Positions 22,695 through 34,949 of a DNA stretch of 64,000 nucleotides are shown piece after piece. Position numbers and translations under genes: made by a program. Under the pieces are notes generated by a model. The model did no database searches. It worked only from the letters and a program-made list of their open reading frames with translations, and was not told the DNA's origin. The stretch is taken from NCBI GenBank assembly GCA_948567375.1, contig OX419757.1:56913665-56977664 (forward strand). The letters are read 5' to 3'. The stretch comes from Lunularia cruciata (taxonomy: Eukaryota; Streptophyta; Marchantiopsida; Lunulariales; Lunulariaceae). How positions within the stretch are numbered: the first letter of the stretch is position 1; each line of letters begins with the position of its first letter.

Positions 22695-24366
22695 CCACTA
22701 ATGTAACTCTAACCAAGATAACTACACTAGGGGAAAGGGCAACCTATAACCTGCCATCACAACACGCACTCTCACGATCTACAGGTCATCACTTCCTGCC
22801 TCACCAGAGAGAAACAAAGATAATCTGATTGGTCATCACTCCAGCTTTACTATCGAGAGCACACCAAAGAACCAACGCTCCAAAGTCAGGGCACCTCACA
22901 CAAATGTAGTGCACAAACAGGAAGTAGAGAATGGAGGGGGTCCAATCACAAGAAATCTAAATGAAAACCCTCCATCTCATAAAACAATACGGGATTGACT
23001 CTACCACTATTTTGCATTTGACATAAGAGAAGTTTGTATCTAAGTCCTAAGCTACCAGGATCACCAAGAATGGGATCAAATTGCCTCTCCTAGCCAAAGC
23101 TACAAGTGTATAGATAACAGTGGCACAGTCACTAGGACAACAAGTGAGGGTGGACCAGTTGGCTAGAGCACCAATCTAGGAACAAGAGATCTAGGGATTA
23201 AACCTTGTTGCGCACAATCTAGCAAGATGTGCAGATTTTGTCAACCAATGACCAAGATCTACTCTAAACTAGCTAGCCTCATGCCATCAAGTTGGCTTGT
23301 TGGCCCTTCTAGGCCTTTGTAGCCTCTCATAGCCCACAACTCTATGCCTCTAAGCCTCTAAATGCTAAATGAGTCTTTCTTCTTGCCACTTCAAACCTCT
23401 TCCAAAATTTGGCAAAACTCTTCCAAACTTGCAAAACTCCTCCAAACTAGCAAAATTCCTCCAAATTTTGGAAAAATCTGACATAAAATCCAGCCAAAAT
23501 TTAACATAAAATCTATCATTAACCCTAGATTTGGTTGACTACCAAATCCCCCGCTAACTCTTCACTTCAGCCAAGTTGAAACACAAGTTTCTCCAAATCA
23601 CAAATTCACAAGAATAGCTTTACAACTCCACCTTCAGTTTTACTTTCTGAGCCCAAATTGCAACAAATTGGTCTTGCCTTCACCTCTTGAGCTCAAAATC
23701 ACAACCACTCAAAGTTTGGTCCTTCTATGCTCAAAAATTGGCTAGCACTTTTGCACACTATCTGCCTTATTGCCAAATCTCCATCAAGCAACAAGCTTCT
23801 GCACACCAAGGAAAAATTGAACTTCAATCGAGCTACCAACGATCCACCAAGCTTGGAGATACCACCAACACTCAAAGTTTCTATACCCAATTTCTCCCTA
23901 ATTTCACTTCTTTGATGTAATCAGATTGTTTACAACTCTTGAATCCACTCAACTCATATTAGTACTTGATCTATCACTCTATAAACTGCAAACAAATAGG
24001 CACTAATTACAATCAAGCCACACCTACTCTAGCTAAGAGAATCCAGGTGACGCTCGCCGGCCTTTGTCCACCATAGCCAGGAACTCAAAGGCTAAACATC
24101 AGAGAAGTGAGCTCTTTAGAGCTGCACTTTGAAAGTATACTCCTAGATTCAAGCTAGGTCTGAAACCCTAATAATCCCACTAACGGCACACTCAACGGTG
24201 AAAATAGTGCAAAGTGACGGTTGGCCCCACCGTGAAGTCAGTACCCTGAACACAAAATCTGACCGTCGGAAAGTAGTCTTTGAGAAACTGCTGAATAACT
24301 CTAACTATTATTACTAGAACTCCACTATCCGAGCAACCTAGATGCGACACTACAAATGGCATGACA
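22695..24366 (-). repeat. M1 5' LTR and leader
   Basis: The outer end, read on the minus strand, is TGTCATGCCATTTGTAG, matching the M3 LTR start at 56221 and the M4 end at 32677. The LTR/leader boundary is not fixed because no complete 3' LTR of this family is in the window. The segment near 22935 (minus strand GATTGGACCCCCTCC) is shared by all copies. Confidence 0.7.
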
Positions 24367-24497
24367 GTGGAGCTTCCTTTGAAGGGATCCTCTTTGTTAT
24401 AAAATAAAGAGAAGGTGCTCCTTTGGGGGCATCAAAGGATTGAGTGTGAAATTTGTGTTTTCTCTCTTGAAGATTTCTCTTGTCTATGGAGTATTAC
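24367..24497. other. 131 bp unassigned spacer
   Basis: Lies between the 5' LTR end of M1 and the truncated 3' side of M4. It has a TATA-like TTATAAAATAAAG at about 24395. No coding and no match to other elements in the window. Confidence 0.5.
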
Positions 24498-25191
24498 AAC
24501 TTGTCAAGAAGTACCACCAACTCAATCCACTTAGAGAAGTGCTCCACTATCACCAAAACATACCGATAATGTCTCATAGTCAACAGTAAAGATCCAATGA
24601 AGTCCAAACTCCAATGGTAATCCAATCCCTTCATAGGTAATGGGTGCAACCATGGCATAGAAGCATTGACTTATGCTCTAACTTAGTCAAAAACCACACA
24701 TCTCATAACAAATCAATGTACATTTGTCTACATACCACACCACCAATAATGACTTTGGAGTAAGCTATATGTACATTTTACTCCAAACTGTCCTAACTCC
24801 TCATGAGCATGACAAACCAATTGTGGTCTCAAAGTTGAAAGTGGTACTACTTGCACTCTACCATCCTCCCATACACAAAGAAGATGTCTGCCCTCCAATC
24901 TAAATTGTTTGGCTCATTGAAGAACACATTCTCTTTCCTTGGCCCCAATAGTGACACCCACAACACCAATGCAAAGATAGTCCATCACTAAGATATCATC
25001 ATGAATGTCTTGCTGAACTATACCATTATCTCTACTCTCAAGATCTATGACCTCAATAACTCCTCTTATATGCACTAAGAGATACCACCAAAGCCTCAAA
25101 AAATATACAGAGAAAGGTAGATGCATGCCAACCTGGCACCATCTCCTCATCTGTCTCACCATGCCAACGTGCTCTAATCTGATCTTGCTAG
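24498..25191 (-). pseudogene. M4 integrase N-terminal part, decayed
   Basis: Reverse complement follows M3 63280-63950: linker, HHCC zinc region and start of the catalytic core. Stops and frame changes throughout. It ends at the truncation, so the two later catalytic acids were lost with the rest of the element. Confidence 0.75.
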
Positions 25192-25836
25192 CTAAGACCC
25201 ATCTGCATCACGGTTCACCATTCCAGGTCTATGAATAATTGTGAAATCATTCTCTAATAAAATCAAAGCCCATTGTGCAAGCTTCCTTAGAAGCTTGTTG
25301 GCCTCCAACCACTTCAATGGCTGATGATCAATGATGAGAGTAAAGGGGTTAGCAAATAGACAACATCTGAAATGTGCTACTACCCAAACTGCTACCAACC
25401 ACTCTCCCTCATATGAACTATACTTTGCCTCCGCTGAATTGTTGGAGCGACTAACATAGGCCACCACCAACTCCTTCTCCTCATCATCATGGTTGGTGAG
25501 CACTAGTCCAAGCCCCAACATACTCCAATCAATGTGAACTTGAAATGTTAATCCTCTAATTGGTCTCCTCAAAATAAGAGAAGATGTCAACCGCTCCTTG
25601 AGCTCTACAAAAGCTCTCTCCTGCTCATCTCCCCCGCACCACTCTTGTGTAAGCTTGGTCAGCTTCATCAAGGCCTTGGAAATGGCATTAAATCCCCTAA
25701 CATAGCGGTGATAGAAGTTTGCCAACCCAAGGAATGCTTGCACTCTACTCACATTCGTAGACCAAGTAATATGCACAATAGCCTCCACCTTGCTCTGCTG
25801 AACACCAAGTCCTCCACGATAGATAGTGTGACCCAA
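25192..25836 (-). pseudogene. M4 RT connection and RNase H, 214-codon open frame
   Basis: Open minus-strand frame with FLGLANFYHRYVRGF, then RRPIRGLTFQVHIDWSML and IIDHQPLKWLEA. This covers the end of RT and the RNase H domain in one frame. M4 has a leucine codon where M1 and M3 both have TGA, so this copy shows the junction can be continuous. It ends in HRPGMVNRDADGS. Confidence 0.85.
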
Positions 25837-26657
25837 ATACTCAATCTACTCATGGAAGAATCTACATTTCCCAAGATGTAATTTGAGTCCATGAGATCTC
25901 AATCTCTCAAACACCTCTAACAAATGTTGCTCATGCTCCTCCACAATAGTGCTATAGACCAAAATGTCATCAATATAGCATTAAGCAAAATCCAATCTAG
26001 CTAAGATCCTATCCATGACCCTCTAGAACTTGGCAAGAGTATTCTTTAACCCAAATAGTAAGAACCTCCACTGATATAACACATCCTTACCATGAGGATC
26101 AATAGCTCAAAATGATATCTTGGACTTATCCTCCTCCCTAATAGGCAATAGATGATATCATGCTTGAAGATCCAAAGTATTGAATACCTTTGCATGCCCA
26201 ATTGCATCAAAGATCTCTTCCAATATACGCATGGCATACCAATCAGCCCTAGTCTATCGATTGATTGGACAGTAAACTCCACACATCTGCCTATCTATGT
26301 AGTTTCCATGCATATCTTTCTTGGCTGGCATCACTGTAGTGGATGTATACTCTCCATGTGAAATCTCCACCAAACTAGCCTCAAAAAGGTCTCTACTCTA
26401 GCTCTAAATCAATGGTCTCTCCATGTCACTATATTGATAGGGATGTTAAAAATTGGTGTATTGCTAGTCAACTCAATCTAAATACCAAGTCCTTTCAGAG
26501 CACCCAAATCTTTCATAATGATGGCAAAGCAACTTGTGTAGCTCCACAAGAACCTTCAAACTCTCTATCTTTTTCCTCCTATAAGCTTGGATTCAAGATC
26601 TAGCTTCCAAGTATCCTCTGTAATTGTTGTAGGAGTGGAAGATGTACTGATTGGCTG
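25837..26657 (-). pseudogene. M4 reverse transcriptase core, decayed
   Basis: Fragmented RT between the stop site and the connection domain. The catalytic YIDDILVYS region lies near 25950-25985, where on the minus strand the tyrosine codon is damaged. Multiple stops. Confidence 0.75.
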
Positions 26658-26660
26658 CTA
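26652..26660 (-). other. M4 stop site TAG CAG CCA
   Basis: Minus-strand codons CTA GTG TAG CAG CCA ATC. TAG is 26660-26658. The same nine bases TAGCAGCCA stand at 61999-62007 in M3. The six bases after the stop fit the CARYYA rule for leaky UAG codons. Confidence 0.85.
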
Positions 26661-28420
26661 CACTAGGCCCTTGGGAGCAATAGTGCCATGCCCGCAACCA
26701 CTAGAGGTCCCAACCTAAGTGTGAAAAACTCCTTCCGATCTGGCTGCAAGCTCCATACATCCTCTAGTTGCATCCCAAGTAGACCAAGAGTGTAATCCAA
26801 CTAGACCATGCTCACCTAGATGGACTCCAAGTAGACCACTCTCTCTAGTAGCCATTGGCTGTGTCCCAAAAATATCCTATCTACTTGGTCCATTGCCTCC
26901 AACATGTGCCTGAATTATCTTGATAGGCACAAAGTTCACAAGTGTCTGAGTGGTGATGCTTATCAAGTGCATCTTATGCTACTCTAACAAGCCAAGGCTC
27001 ACAATCTAGGTCAACCAACTCAAGTCCATAGCCTAACTTAACACCTAATACTTTGGTGCCTTTGACATTACTGGAGCAATAGTAATATACCAGTGCAAAA
27101 GCCCATCACCCGCTCTCTCTCATTGATGTTGGGCTCCACCAATTATTGTAACTATGAGTCTCAAACAAGTTCATGAAAAGTATGAGAGCATGGGAAACTC
27201 ATGAGTGTGGGAAAAGAAGTCCTGAGCTCTCCAATAAGGTTCACCATAGCCATAGGTAACCTATCAGCCACTACCACCATCTAAGACTGGCACCCAAGAT
27301 CCAAAATCTCATCAATAATAAGGTGGTCAAGTTGTTGAATCCCATCATAAACATGTTGTTGAACCTCTCTAGGTAAGAGTTTCATCCACCAAATACAAAG
27401 ATGATGAACCTGTGATCCCACTCTAGTTGCATCTAACAACAAGGCAGGTCCCATCCAAGAATGGATTTGATGTGTACTTGCCACCACCCAAATGCAAGAA
27501 TCAAAGGAACATTCTCCAAAAGGTAAACTAGAGAAACATACTAATGAACCAAGAGAACCAAGAGATGTCATAGTATATGTAACATCTCCCAAAACACACC
27601 AAAATGGGGATCTTGAAGAACCAAACCTTGGCCAACACATGTATGTGCTTAACATGGCCATCCAAAAATCAACAAATGAATAGGACCATGTCTCTCTAGA
27701 TCATATGCCCCTAGCAAGGAAATTTCTACTGGTAGGATCTTTTGGTAAACCCTTGATTGTTGATATCAATAATAACTCAAGAAACCAATATGCCAAGTGT
27801 GCCACTTGATGTAGGGAGGCTTGCCTAGCAATCTCATCTCTCTCCACATATAAGTACCTCTGTACTTGTATATCTGCCTGCAGTACTGTAACTAATCTAG
27901 TGCTAATCCCACCAAACAACTCCAATAGACATACTCCCTCTACTAGATACTACCAATCAATGAGTGTGGTATCCGGAGATGTCAAGGTAATCAAATTTGG
28001 AGGCTCATCCTCACATTGGTCTCATGGTGGTACAAAGGCTCCACTCCAAGCTTGTTGCACCAACTAATCCGCATGCTACTACAATGCCTCCTCTAAACTC
28101 CACAAAGGAACATCCAAGGTAGATGGAACAATCTCATTTGTGCTCCAAATCTGAGTGATCTCCTCTGGTACTAGAGTATCCTCTACATGGGCGTTCCCCT
28201 CCAAAAAATCACCAAGCCAAGTAATAGAACCACTAAAATTTGAAATTGATGTTGCCACGGTCCCTAACTATAGTGAGCCAAGACTGCCACACTACTAAGC
28301 ATATTGGTAGGTGATATATCTATCCTTAACCTGATTGCCAACTTGGTCTATAGGAGGTTGTCTCCTCCCAATTGTCAATTTTGAAACCCATGAGGTATAA
28401 CATTGCTCCCCCAACTAATA
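26661..28420 (-). pseudogene. M4 C5-methyltransferase region, decayed
   Basis: Pieces include 27701-27925 (MELFGGISTRLVTVL motif I and YVERDE) and 27281-27661. The GGATGGCCATGT coding for the GWPC box is still present near 27650, but the next glutamine codon has become TAA. Other stops are scattered. Counterpart of M3 residues about 840-1428. Confidence 0.82.
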
Positions 28421-28817
28421 TATCATATGACTCAACTACGGTTGCAATGGCCTAAACTCTCACCATAGAGCTATCAATTGGATAATTGGGCTGAATTTGA
28501 ACAACAAGCTCTCCACATATGATGTGCTATGTAGAACCACCGCCTAGAGATGTGTGGATCTAAAATGGACACCTCTCCACATCAATCTTTGTAACTCCAA
28601 ATTGAAAATTGTAGCCTTCCCCAATATAAGGAGCTACGCACTAGATCTAGTAAGACTAGTAAGTCTAGTAAGACTCTCTATGGTGTAAAGACCTTCCCTA
28701 AAGGTCCCACCAAAAAAAAATCCCCCTTTGGTTATCCAATAGGACAACTCCGGGTGTAAACCGTGCTTGCTCAAAGGCCAGTCTAGTCAGTAATTCTTCT
28801 AATCTAGCCACTGCTGC
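28421..28817 (-). pseudogene. M4 protease region, active site destroyed
   Basis: Counterpart of M3 residues 715-845. The DSG box is replaced by a short tandem expansion of a 12-13 bp GTAAGACTAGTAAG-like unit at about 28645-28680. Confidence 0.7.
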
Positions 28818-30915
28818 CTACCATAAACCATTGGTCATTGAGTAGATCCCATGTTCCTCAACCAAGTCAACTCCACTATCAACCACCTTTGCTCTAGTAG
28901 TAGGAACCACATCATCCCTACTCTCACAAAACATGGCAGCCAATTGAAACACTAGGGCTGGGTCAACTCCCAATGTACACACATTACTAGCTAAGATTAA
29001 TGGAAAGTGCATAATCAATTGAGCCGCTCCCAACATTGAGCTAGATTCAATTGGTGTAGTAGTAGGTGGTTGACTAGTAGGTAGTCTATCATGCACCCCA
29101 TCACCACCTACCACACCTCCACTAAGACATCTAGGAGCCATGAATGTTGTCTGTAGTACCTCAAAGAATGTAAAAGACTAGAGAAGTCTAACCTATCTAC
29201 CAACCTCTCCTCTTTGTGGGTCTAACTCCATTGATGCTCCTCTAGGCTTTGGAGCACATACTACACTCCTAGTCACTACGATAGATGCATCCACTTGTGT
29301 TGCTACACACATGAAGTCTAAGATGTCTCTATCACTTGCATATGAGGTGGAAGCCTCAACACCCAAATCAGATCTCCTCTAAGCTATGGCTATGCTAGCC
29401 AATCTCTACTCAATGCAAGTAGCCATGGTTGTATCAAACATAAGGGTAGGTATTGCACTCCTACCAAGTGTGGATCCTCTACCACCACCTCTACCATATT
29501 GTCCTCCATGACATGGACCTCCTCTACCACCTACCATAGCAGCCCAACAACTCCGTAACTCTAGGTATAGGTCAAAGCATTGGTCACTAGTGTGACCAAA
29601 TCTATGGCAATGCTCATATTTTCTATGTGTTGGCTGTGATGCACCAAAGATATCATGTAGATTGCCTTGAGTGCACTCTCTCTTGTGGTGAGGTCCACCA
29701 CAAGTCCAACAAGCAACACCACCACTCATTGGTTGCTGCTATTGACCCAAAAATGAAGGTAAGTGTCTAGCTATACAAGGCTCTCTACTCACTCCATAGG
29801 ATCTAGACTGTCCACCTTATCCTTGGAAACCAACATGGCGTGGTGCACTCTACTACAATTTGAAAGAAGTAACAACTATAGATGAGGTCTCCCTACCAAA
29901 TCCAAATATCACCACTCTCTCCTCCACCATGTTGAGCTCAATATGCTTAGCCAAACCAATGACCATTGCCAAAGTAGGCAAAGTAGCCTATAACAATGTA
30001 GCCTCACGGACTTTACGTTGCAACTCCTTGTCCATTCTTGCATACCAAAACTGGACTGCTTGGGCCTCAATAAATCCTTGAGTAAAATTTATGAGCCATC
30101 TCATGCAAGTGTATGCCTTGCATAGGCTCTCTTCAACCTTCCATTGGAACTCCTACAAGCTCCTCAGCTTATCAATCCGCACTCCTTGGTAGTTCTACCT
30201 CAAACATTGGAAGAACTCCATGGGGTTAAACCTCAATACTAAACCACCTCCTATAGTAGTACATGTACTCATAGTAGCACCATCTCCAAGAGATCCACGA
30301 ACACTACTAGAGCTAAACTCATCAGTATTGCCTATCTATCCTTAGAAAGCAAGCCTGAAGTAATGGAGACATAATTTGGAGACCAATATTGTTTCCATAG
30401 CTCAATCTCCTCCAAGTAAGCTCTCATAAACTCATGGTAGTCATCCATTGGTGGATCCTCTGAGTGCTGAAATAATCCATTCCATGCCATGAAGGGTGTG
30501 AACAAAGTCAAGTTCCGTATTTATTGCAAATCACACCAATTATCAAATTGCTAGATGAAGTCAACCAACTCAATGGTATCCACTATACTAGAGTAACACC
30601 TAGGGTCTTTGGATACCCCATAAATCTTGTCCATGTCTCACAACAATAGTGTTACACACCAAGTGCACTCTCAATTGAATTAGCTCCTATATCAAACTCC
30701 AACTCACAGTCAATCTCCTCCTTCATTGGGACTTGAAATACAAGTAGATACCAAGCACCACTCCAAGTAAACCCACTACATACTATAATGTTATCTCCTC
30801 CAAAATCCCCAAAGAACTCCATTGAGATAAAATAACCCAAAGTTGCAACCTGCAACCATAACCACCACGAGTACCCTACCAAGAATCACCACCAAGTGCC
30901 AAAGTACCAACCAAA
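28818..30915 (-). pseudogene. M4 Gag-like region, decayed
   Basis: Recognisable pieces: 28818-29141; 29406-29729 with CWTCGGPHHKRECTQ and CHRFGHTSDQCF zinc knuckles; and 30652-30882 with EEIDCELEFDIGANSIES. The last piece aligns with the part of the M3 frame upstream of its first ATG. That supports coding there or a start further upstream. Confidence 0.8.
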
Positions 30916-32677
30916 CATCATCCACTAATGTAGCCCTAACTATGACAACTACACTAGAGGAAAAGGCAAGCTGTAACTTGCCATCACAACACGCACTCTC
31001 ACAATTTGTAGGTCATCACTTCCTGCTTCACCGGAGGAAAACACAAGTAGTCTGACTAGTCATCACTCTAGTCTCACTACCAAGAGCACACCAAAGCACC
31101 AATGCTCTAAATTCAAGACATCTCACACAAACATGGTGCACAAACTGGAAGCAGAGAATGGAGGGGGTCTAATCACAAGAAATCTAAATGCAAACCTTCC
31201 ATCTCATAAATCAACACTAGATTGACTTTGCCACCATTTGGCATTTGATATAATAAGAATTATCTACTTCCTAAAAACCAAAAGATCACCAAGAATGGGA
31301 TCAAATTATCTCTCCTAGCCAAAGCTGTAGATGTATAGATAATAATGGAACAATCACTAGGACAACAAGTGAGGGTGGACCAATTAGCTAGGGCACCAAT
31401 CTAGGAACCAGAGATCTAAGAGTCAAAACTTGTTGTGCACAATCTAGTAAGGTAGGCAGATATTACCAAACAATAACCAAAAACTACTCTTAATTAGCCT
31501 CACACCATCAAGCTGGCTTGCTAGCCCTTCTAGGCCCTTGTAGCCCACAGCCTTATGCCTCTAAACTCAGCCAAATGAGGCTTTTCTTCTTGCCACTTTG
31601 AACCCTTTCCAAATCTGGCCAAACTCCTCAACTCAAGCTAAAATCTGACATAAATCCTTAAAGTTGGTTGACCACCAAATCCTTTGCTAAATGGAGGCCA
31701 AATGAGACCTTTGTTCTTACCACTTTGAACTCTCTCCAAATCTGGCCAAAATTCAATCAAATGAGACCTTTCTTCTTGCCACTTTGCCTCTCCAAATTTG
31801 GCCAAGCTCCTCCAACTTGAGCCAAAATTTGACATAAATCCCGAAATTTGACTGATTGCAAAATCCTCTACTAACTCTCCACAAGAGCCAAATAGAAATG
31901 ATGGGGTTCTCCAAATCATAAATTCACCGGGATGGGTTCCCAACTCCACCTTCAATTTCACTTTTTGAACTCAGCTTGCACCAAATTGGTCTTTCTTTCA
32001 CCTCTTGAGCCCAAAACAAACACCATTGTTCAAAATTGACTACCTTCTCAACAAAATTTTGGCTAGCGCTTCTGTACACTGTCTGTCTCACTACCAAACC
32101 TACACCAATTCAAAGACCTTTTGCATAAAATCACTCCTAGGGAAAATCTGAACCTCAATCAAGATACCAACAATTAGCAAGGCTTGGAGATACCACTAAC
32201 ACCTTGAGTCCTTGCACCCAATTTCCGCTTGACCTCACTTCTCTGATATAATCATTTTGTTTACACAACTCAAATCACACTCAATCAGATCAATACTTGA
32301 TCTATCACTCAATAATTTTCCAACAACTAGGCACTAATTACAATCAAGCCACACCCACTCTAGCTAAGAGAATCCATGTGACACTCGTCGGCCTCTGTCC
32401 ACCATAGCCAAGAACTCAAAGGCTCAACATCAGAGAAGTGAGCTCTTTGGAGTTGCACTTCAACAGTATACCCCCTTGGTCTCTAGTCCTAACAGTCCTA
32501 TTGATGGTGCAAATGGTGCTAAGTGACAGTGGACCCATACTATATACTCAATACACTAAACACAAAATCTGACCGTCAACAAGTAGTCTATGAGTAACTA
32601 CCAAGATACTCTTAACTACCAACACCACTACTCCAGAGTCCAAGCAATCTAGGTGCAAAGCTACAAATGGCATGACA
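30916..32677 (-). repeat. M4 5' LTR and leader
   Basis: Parallel to 22695-24366 of M1, ending CATGACA at 32677. The inner boundary is uncertain. Contains the shared GATTAGACCCCCTCC-type segment near 31165. Confidence 0.7.
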
Positions 32678-34592
32678 CACAAGCCAAAGAAGGGTAGAAG
32701 GGAAAAGAAGAAGAGCCCACGAAGACCAAAGATAAAGAGGAAGAAGTGGACGTAAAAAAGAAAGGAAAGGTACCTTTGTAGCCCTTGCAATTCACTATGA
32801 GTAAGAGCCTTTTTCAATCATGCAAGGTGCAACTACCCACACATTAAAGATTCATGATCCACATAGTAGGATAGGCATTAGAACTCATGGAGAAGATAAT
32901 GCTCCAACACCAAGATACATACAAGGGCATCGCCTATTATGCTTCCTTGGTGAAGTAGCTCTATAAGAACTCTTACATGATGAAGGCATAATAAGCTTAG
33001 GCAAAAGAAAATGTAACAAAGGTGAGTGATCTATACAAGGAAGAAGACCAAAGCATGAATGACTTGGTGAAGGAGAATTTTGAAGTAAAGGAGCAAAGTG
33101 AGGAAACTTGAATGAAGTACAAAGAAAAGCTACAAAGGGAGGCACTTTGACTAGAACACCACTAGAAGCAGCAAGGGTATGAAGAATGACTAAAGGCCAA
33201 AGACAAAGAAGTTTTTGGCATTTATGGAGAGATGGAAACTGCCAAGGTAAGTATACTGACCTTGGAAATACAAATGACTGCATATCATAATAAGAAGGGT
33301 CTTCAATTTGATAAGTTGCTAGCCAAAGCAAAAAAGAAGGAGGAGAAGGGAGCCAATTGTCTCCAAATGAAGGAGGAATTGATGGCCAAATCCCAAGCAA
33401 TTTGTATTGGCTTAGAGGAGAAGATAAAGATCCTCAAATATATAGGACACACCTGAGACAAGTTAGTATGGATTTTCAAAGAAGCAACACAAGTGAAGGT
33501 TCATTAGATAAAGCTACATAAACTCAAGCTGAAGATACAAATATTGGAAAGGAAGGTCTACTATGAAGAATAGTTAGATCAGTTAGCCATTTGCCTTAGT
33601 GAATATACCAATAGGAAGTTTGTAAAACCCTAGACTCCATTCTCCTAGAAGCTATCGACAAGAAGGAAAGGATAAAAAATTTCATTAGGAGTTCTAGAGG
33701 CAAAGTTAATTCTTCATGGTAGCTATTGCCAAAGATTTGTGCAATTGAAGACCTTTTATAGCCAAAGACCTTTATAGTTGTAAATACCTTCAAAGAAAAA
33801 GGCCTTCAAAGTTGTACAGCCCTTTGAAATTGTCACCTTTGGAATTGTAAGTCTGAAGGAGTGTAGTTTGTAGGTTGTCTTTGGGGAAGATATGACACCT
33901 TCCCTGACACATGTAAGGTCCCTAGTTAACTTGCATGTAATTAAGATAGATAGTATTGAAATCCTAATGAACAATGTAGATGGAGCTAGAAGATTTTCAA
34001 AATCCATGTAACCATTGGATCCTTTTGGAGCAAAGCATGAAATGTATTCAAGGCTTTAGTCCGGTGTTATTCAAGTTCACTTTTATGTCCATCATAGTTC
34101 AATAAAAAGGACTCTAAGTCCTTTATCATTGTGTTTTCTTCATTCTAAGTGCTAGTGATATATGTTTTGAGTAATTTCAAGGAATTTTATAGTAAGGTCA
34201 CAAGTGCTAGAGTGTAGGGAAAGACACTTGTGCTTGATTAAAATGTGTGATTTTTGAGGACTTGCAAGGAACATCAATATATTGAGAAGTTAAGTCTAAT
34301 TTGGAGTAGTGAGAGTACCATAGAATCAAAAGGCAAAGACATTAAATCAATGCAAAGATGAATTTGGAGTTGTGCCTTTGGAGGGAAGTGTAGTACCTTG
34401 GAGTTGATGTCTTTGTAGTAAAGATGTATTTGGGGTGAAGTGAATAATCACTTTTAGGATAAATTTGGAATCTGCTTATAGTAAAAGTGATCTTTAGTTT
34501 TCCTATTTCCATAGTGCACCACAGTGGATGACACTACCCTCTTCTGGGAGTAGTTATTGCCTAGGAGGTTAAATAGGAACAAATTGCAAGAC
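32678..34592 (+). mobile_element. Decayed relative of the coiled-coil ORF element
   Basis: No intact gene. The plus strand 32900-33460 reads like a broken coiled-coil frame (33232-33456 contains LLAKAKKKEEKGANCLQ). Near 34535-34575 it has CCCTCTTCTGGGAGTAG, matching CTCTCTTCTGGGTGTGG at 17489-17505 of the coiled-coil element, followed by similar CCTARGAG-type sequence. C1 is inserted at 34593 with AAGAC duplicated, so the unit may continue at 48061. M4 borders its left side. Confidence 0.4.
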
Positions 34593-34696
34593 TGTAAAAG
34601 ACCGAAACCGAGGAGAGAAATAGGAGAATGGAAACTCACATTGGGACACTTGAATGAGGGAAAACTCCGAATGCCTAGCATGAGCTTTGGCCTTGG

Positions 34697-34704
34697 TATT
34701 TATA
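34697..34704 (-). promoter_or_regulatory. C1 LTR TATA box
   Basis: CTATAAATA on the minus strand. It lies about 20 bp downstream of the nearest palindrome and about 100 bp before the LTR end, a normal place for an LTR promoter. Confidence 0.65.
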
Positions 34705-34844
34705 GGTAGCATACAAGACCTTTGAAGCTTCTCAAGAAGCTTCCTTGAGCCGCTTTCTTGGAGTGCAAGTCAAGTTAACTAGGAAGCTTCTCAAGAAGCT
34801 TCCTTCTAGAAGCCGCCTACTTGGCGTGCAAGCTAAGCTAGTTA

Positions 34845-34871
34845 GAAGCTTCTAGAAGCTTCCTTCTAGAA
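34845..34871 (-). promoter_or_regulatory. Perfect heat-shock-element-like array in C1 LTR
   Basis: Contains GAAGCTTCTAGAAGCTTC (34845-34862), which is four alternating GAA/TTC units each two bases apart, then another TTC and GAA. This fits the heat shock factor consensus nGAAnnTTCnnGAAn. It lies upstream of the TATA box in U3. The same array is at 47885-47911 in the 5' LTR. Confidence 0.6.
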
Positions 34872-34932
34872 GCTACCTGCTTAGGGCGCAAGTTAACTAG
34901 TTGGGAAGCTTCCTAAGAAGCTTCTTAGATGC

Positions 34933-34945
34933 TTCTAGAATATTC
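34933..34945 (-). promoter_or_regulatory. Second perfect HSE-like site in C1 LTR
   Basis: TTCTAGAATATTC, three alternating units with two-base gaps. Weaker palindromes GAAGCTTC lie at 34724-34743, 34783-34802 and 34905-34924. D keeps the TTCTAGAATATTC site in its left LTR near 50538-50550. Confidence 0.55.
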
Positions 34946-34949
34946 TAGG

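Larger units (their letters stand above)
1..24366 (-). mobile_element. Ty3/gypsy element M1 with methyltransferase domain, minus strand, interrupted
   Basis: Minus-strand copy of family M. Its parts are 1-66, 3210-6458, 17996-18523 and 20677-24366, aligned by eye in reverse to the plus copy M3 (57715-64000). Three later insertions split it: A (67-3209), B1 (6459-17995) and E (18524-20676). Removing them restores a collinear order of LTR, gag, protease, C5-MTase, reverse transcriptase and RNase H. The 5' end is the TGTCA terminus at 24366. The 3' end lies outside the window. Many stops and frameshifts make it non-coding now. Confidence 0.9.
24498..32677 (-). mobile_element. Ty3/gypsy element M4 with methyltransferase remnant, 3' truncated
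   Basis: Second minus-strand copy of family M. It starts abruptly inside the integrase (24498, equal to M3 about 63950) and runs through RNase H, RT, methyltransferase, protease and Gag to the LTR end CTACAAATGGCATGACA at 32677. No insertions interrupt it. It is the most decayed copy, with many stops and small indels. The missing 3' end is a truncation, not the window edge. Confidence 0.9.
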
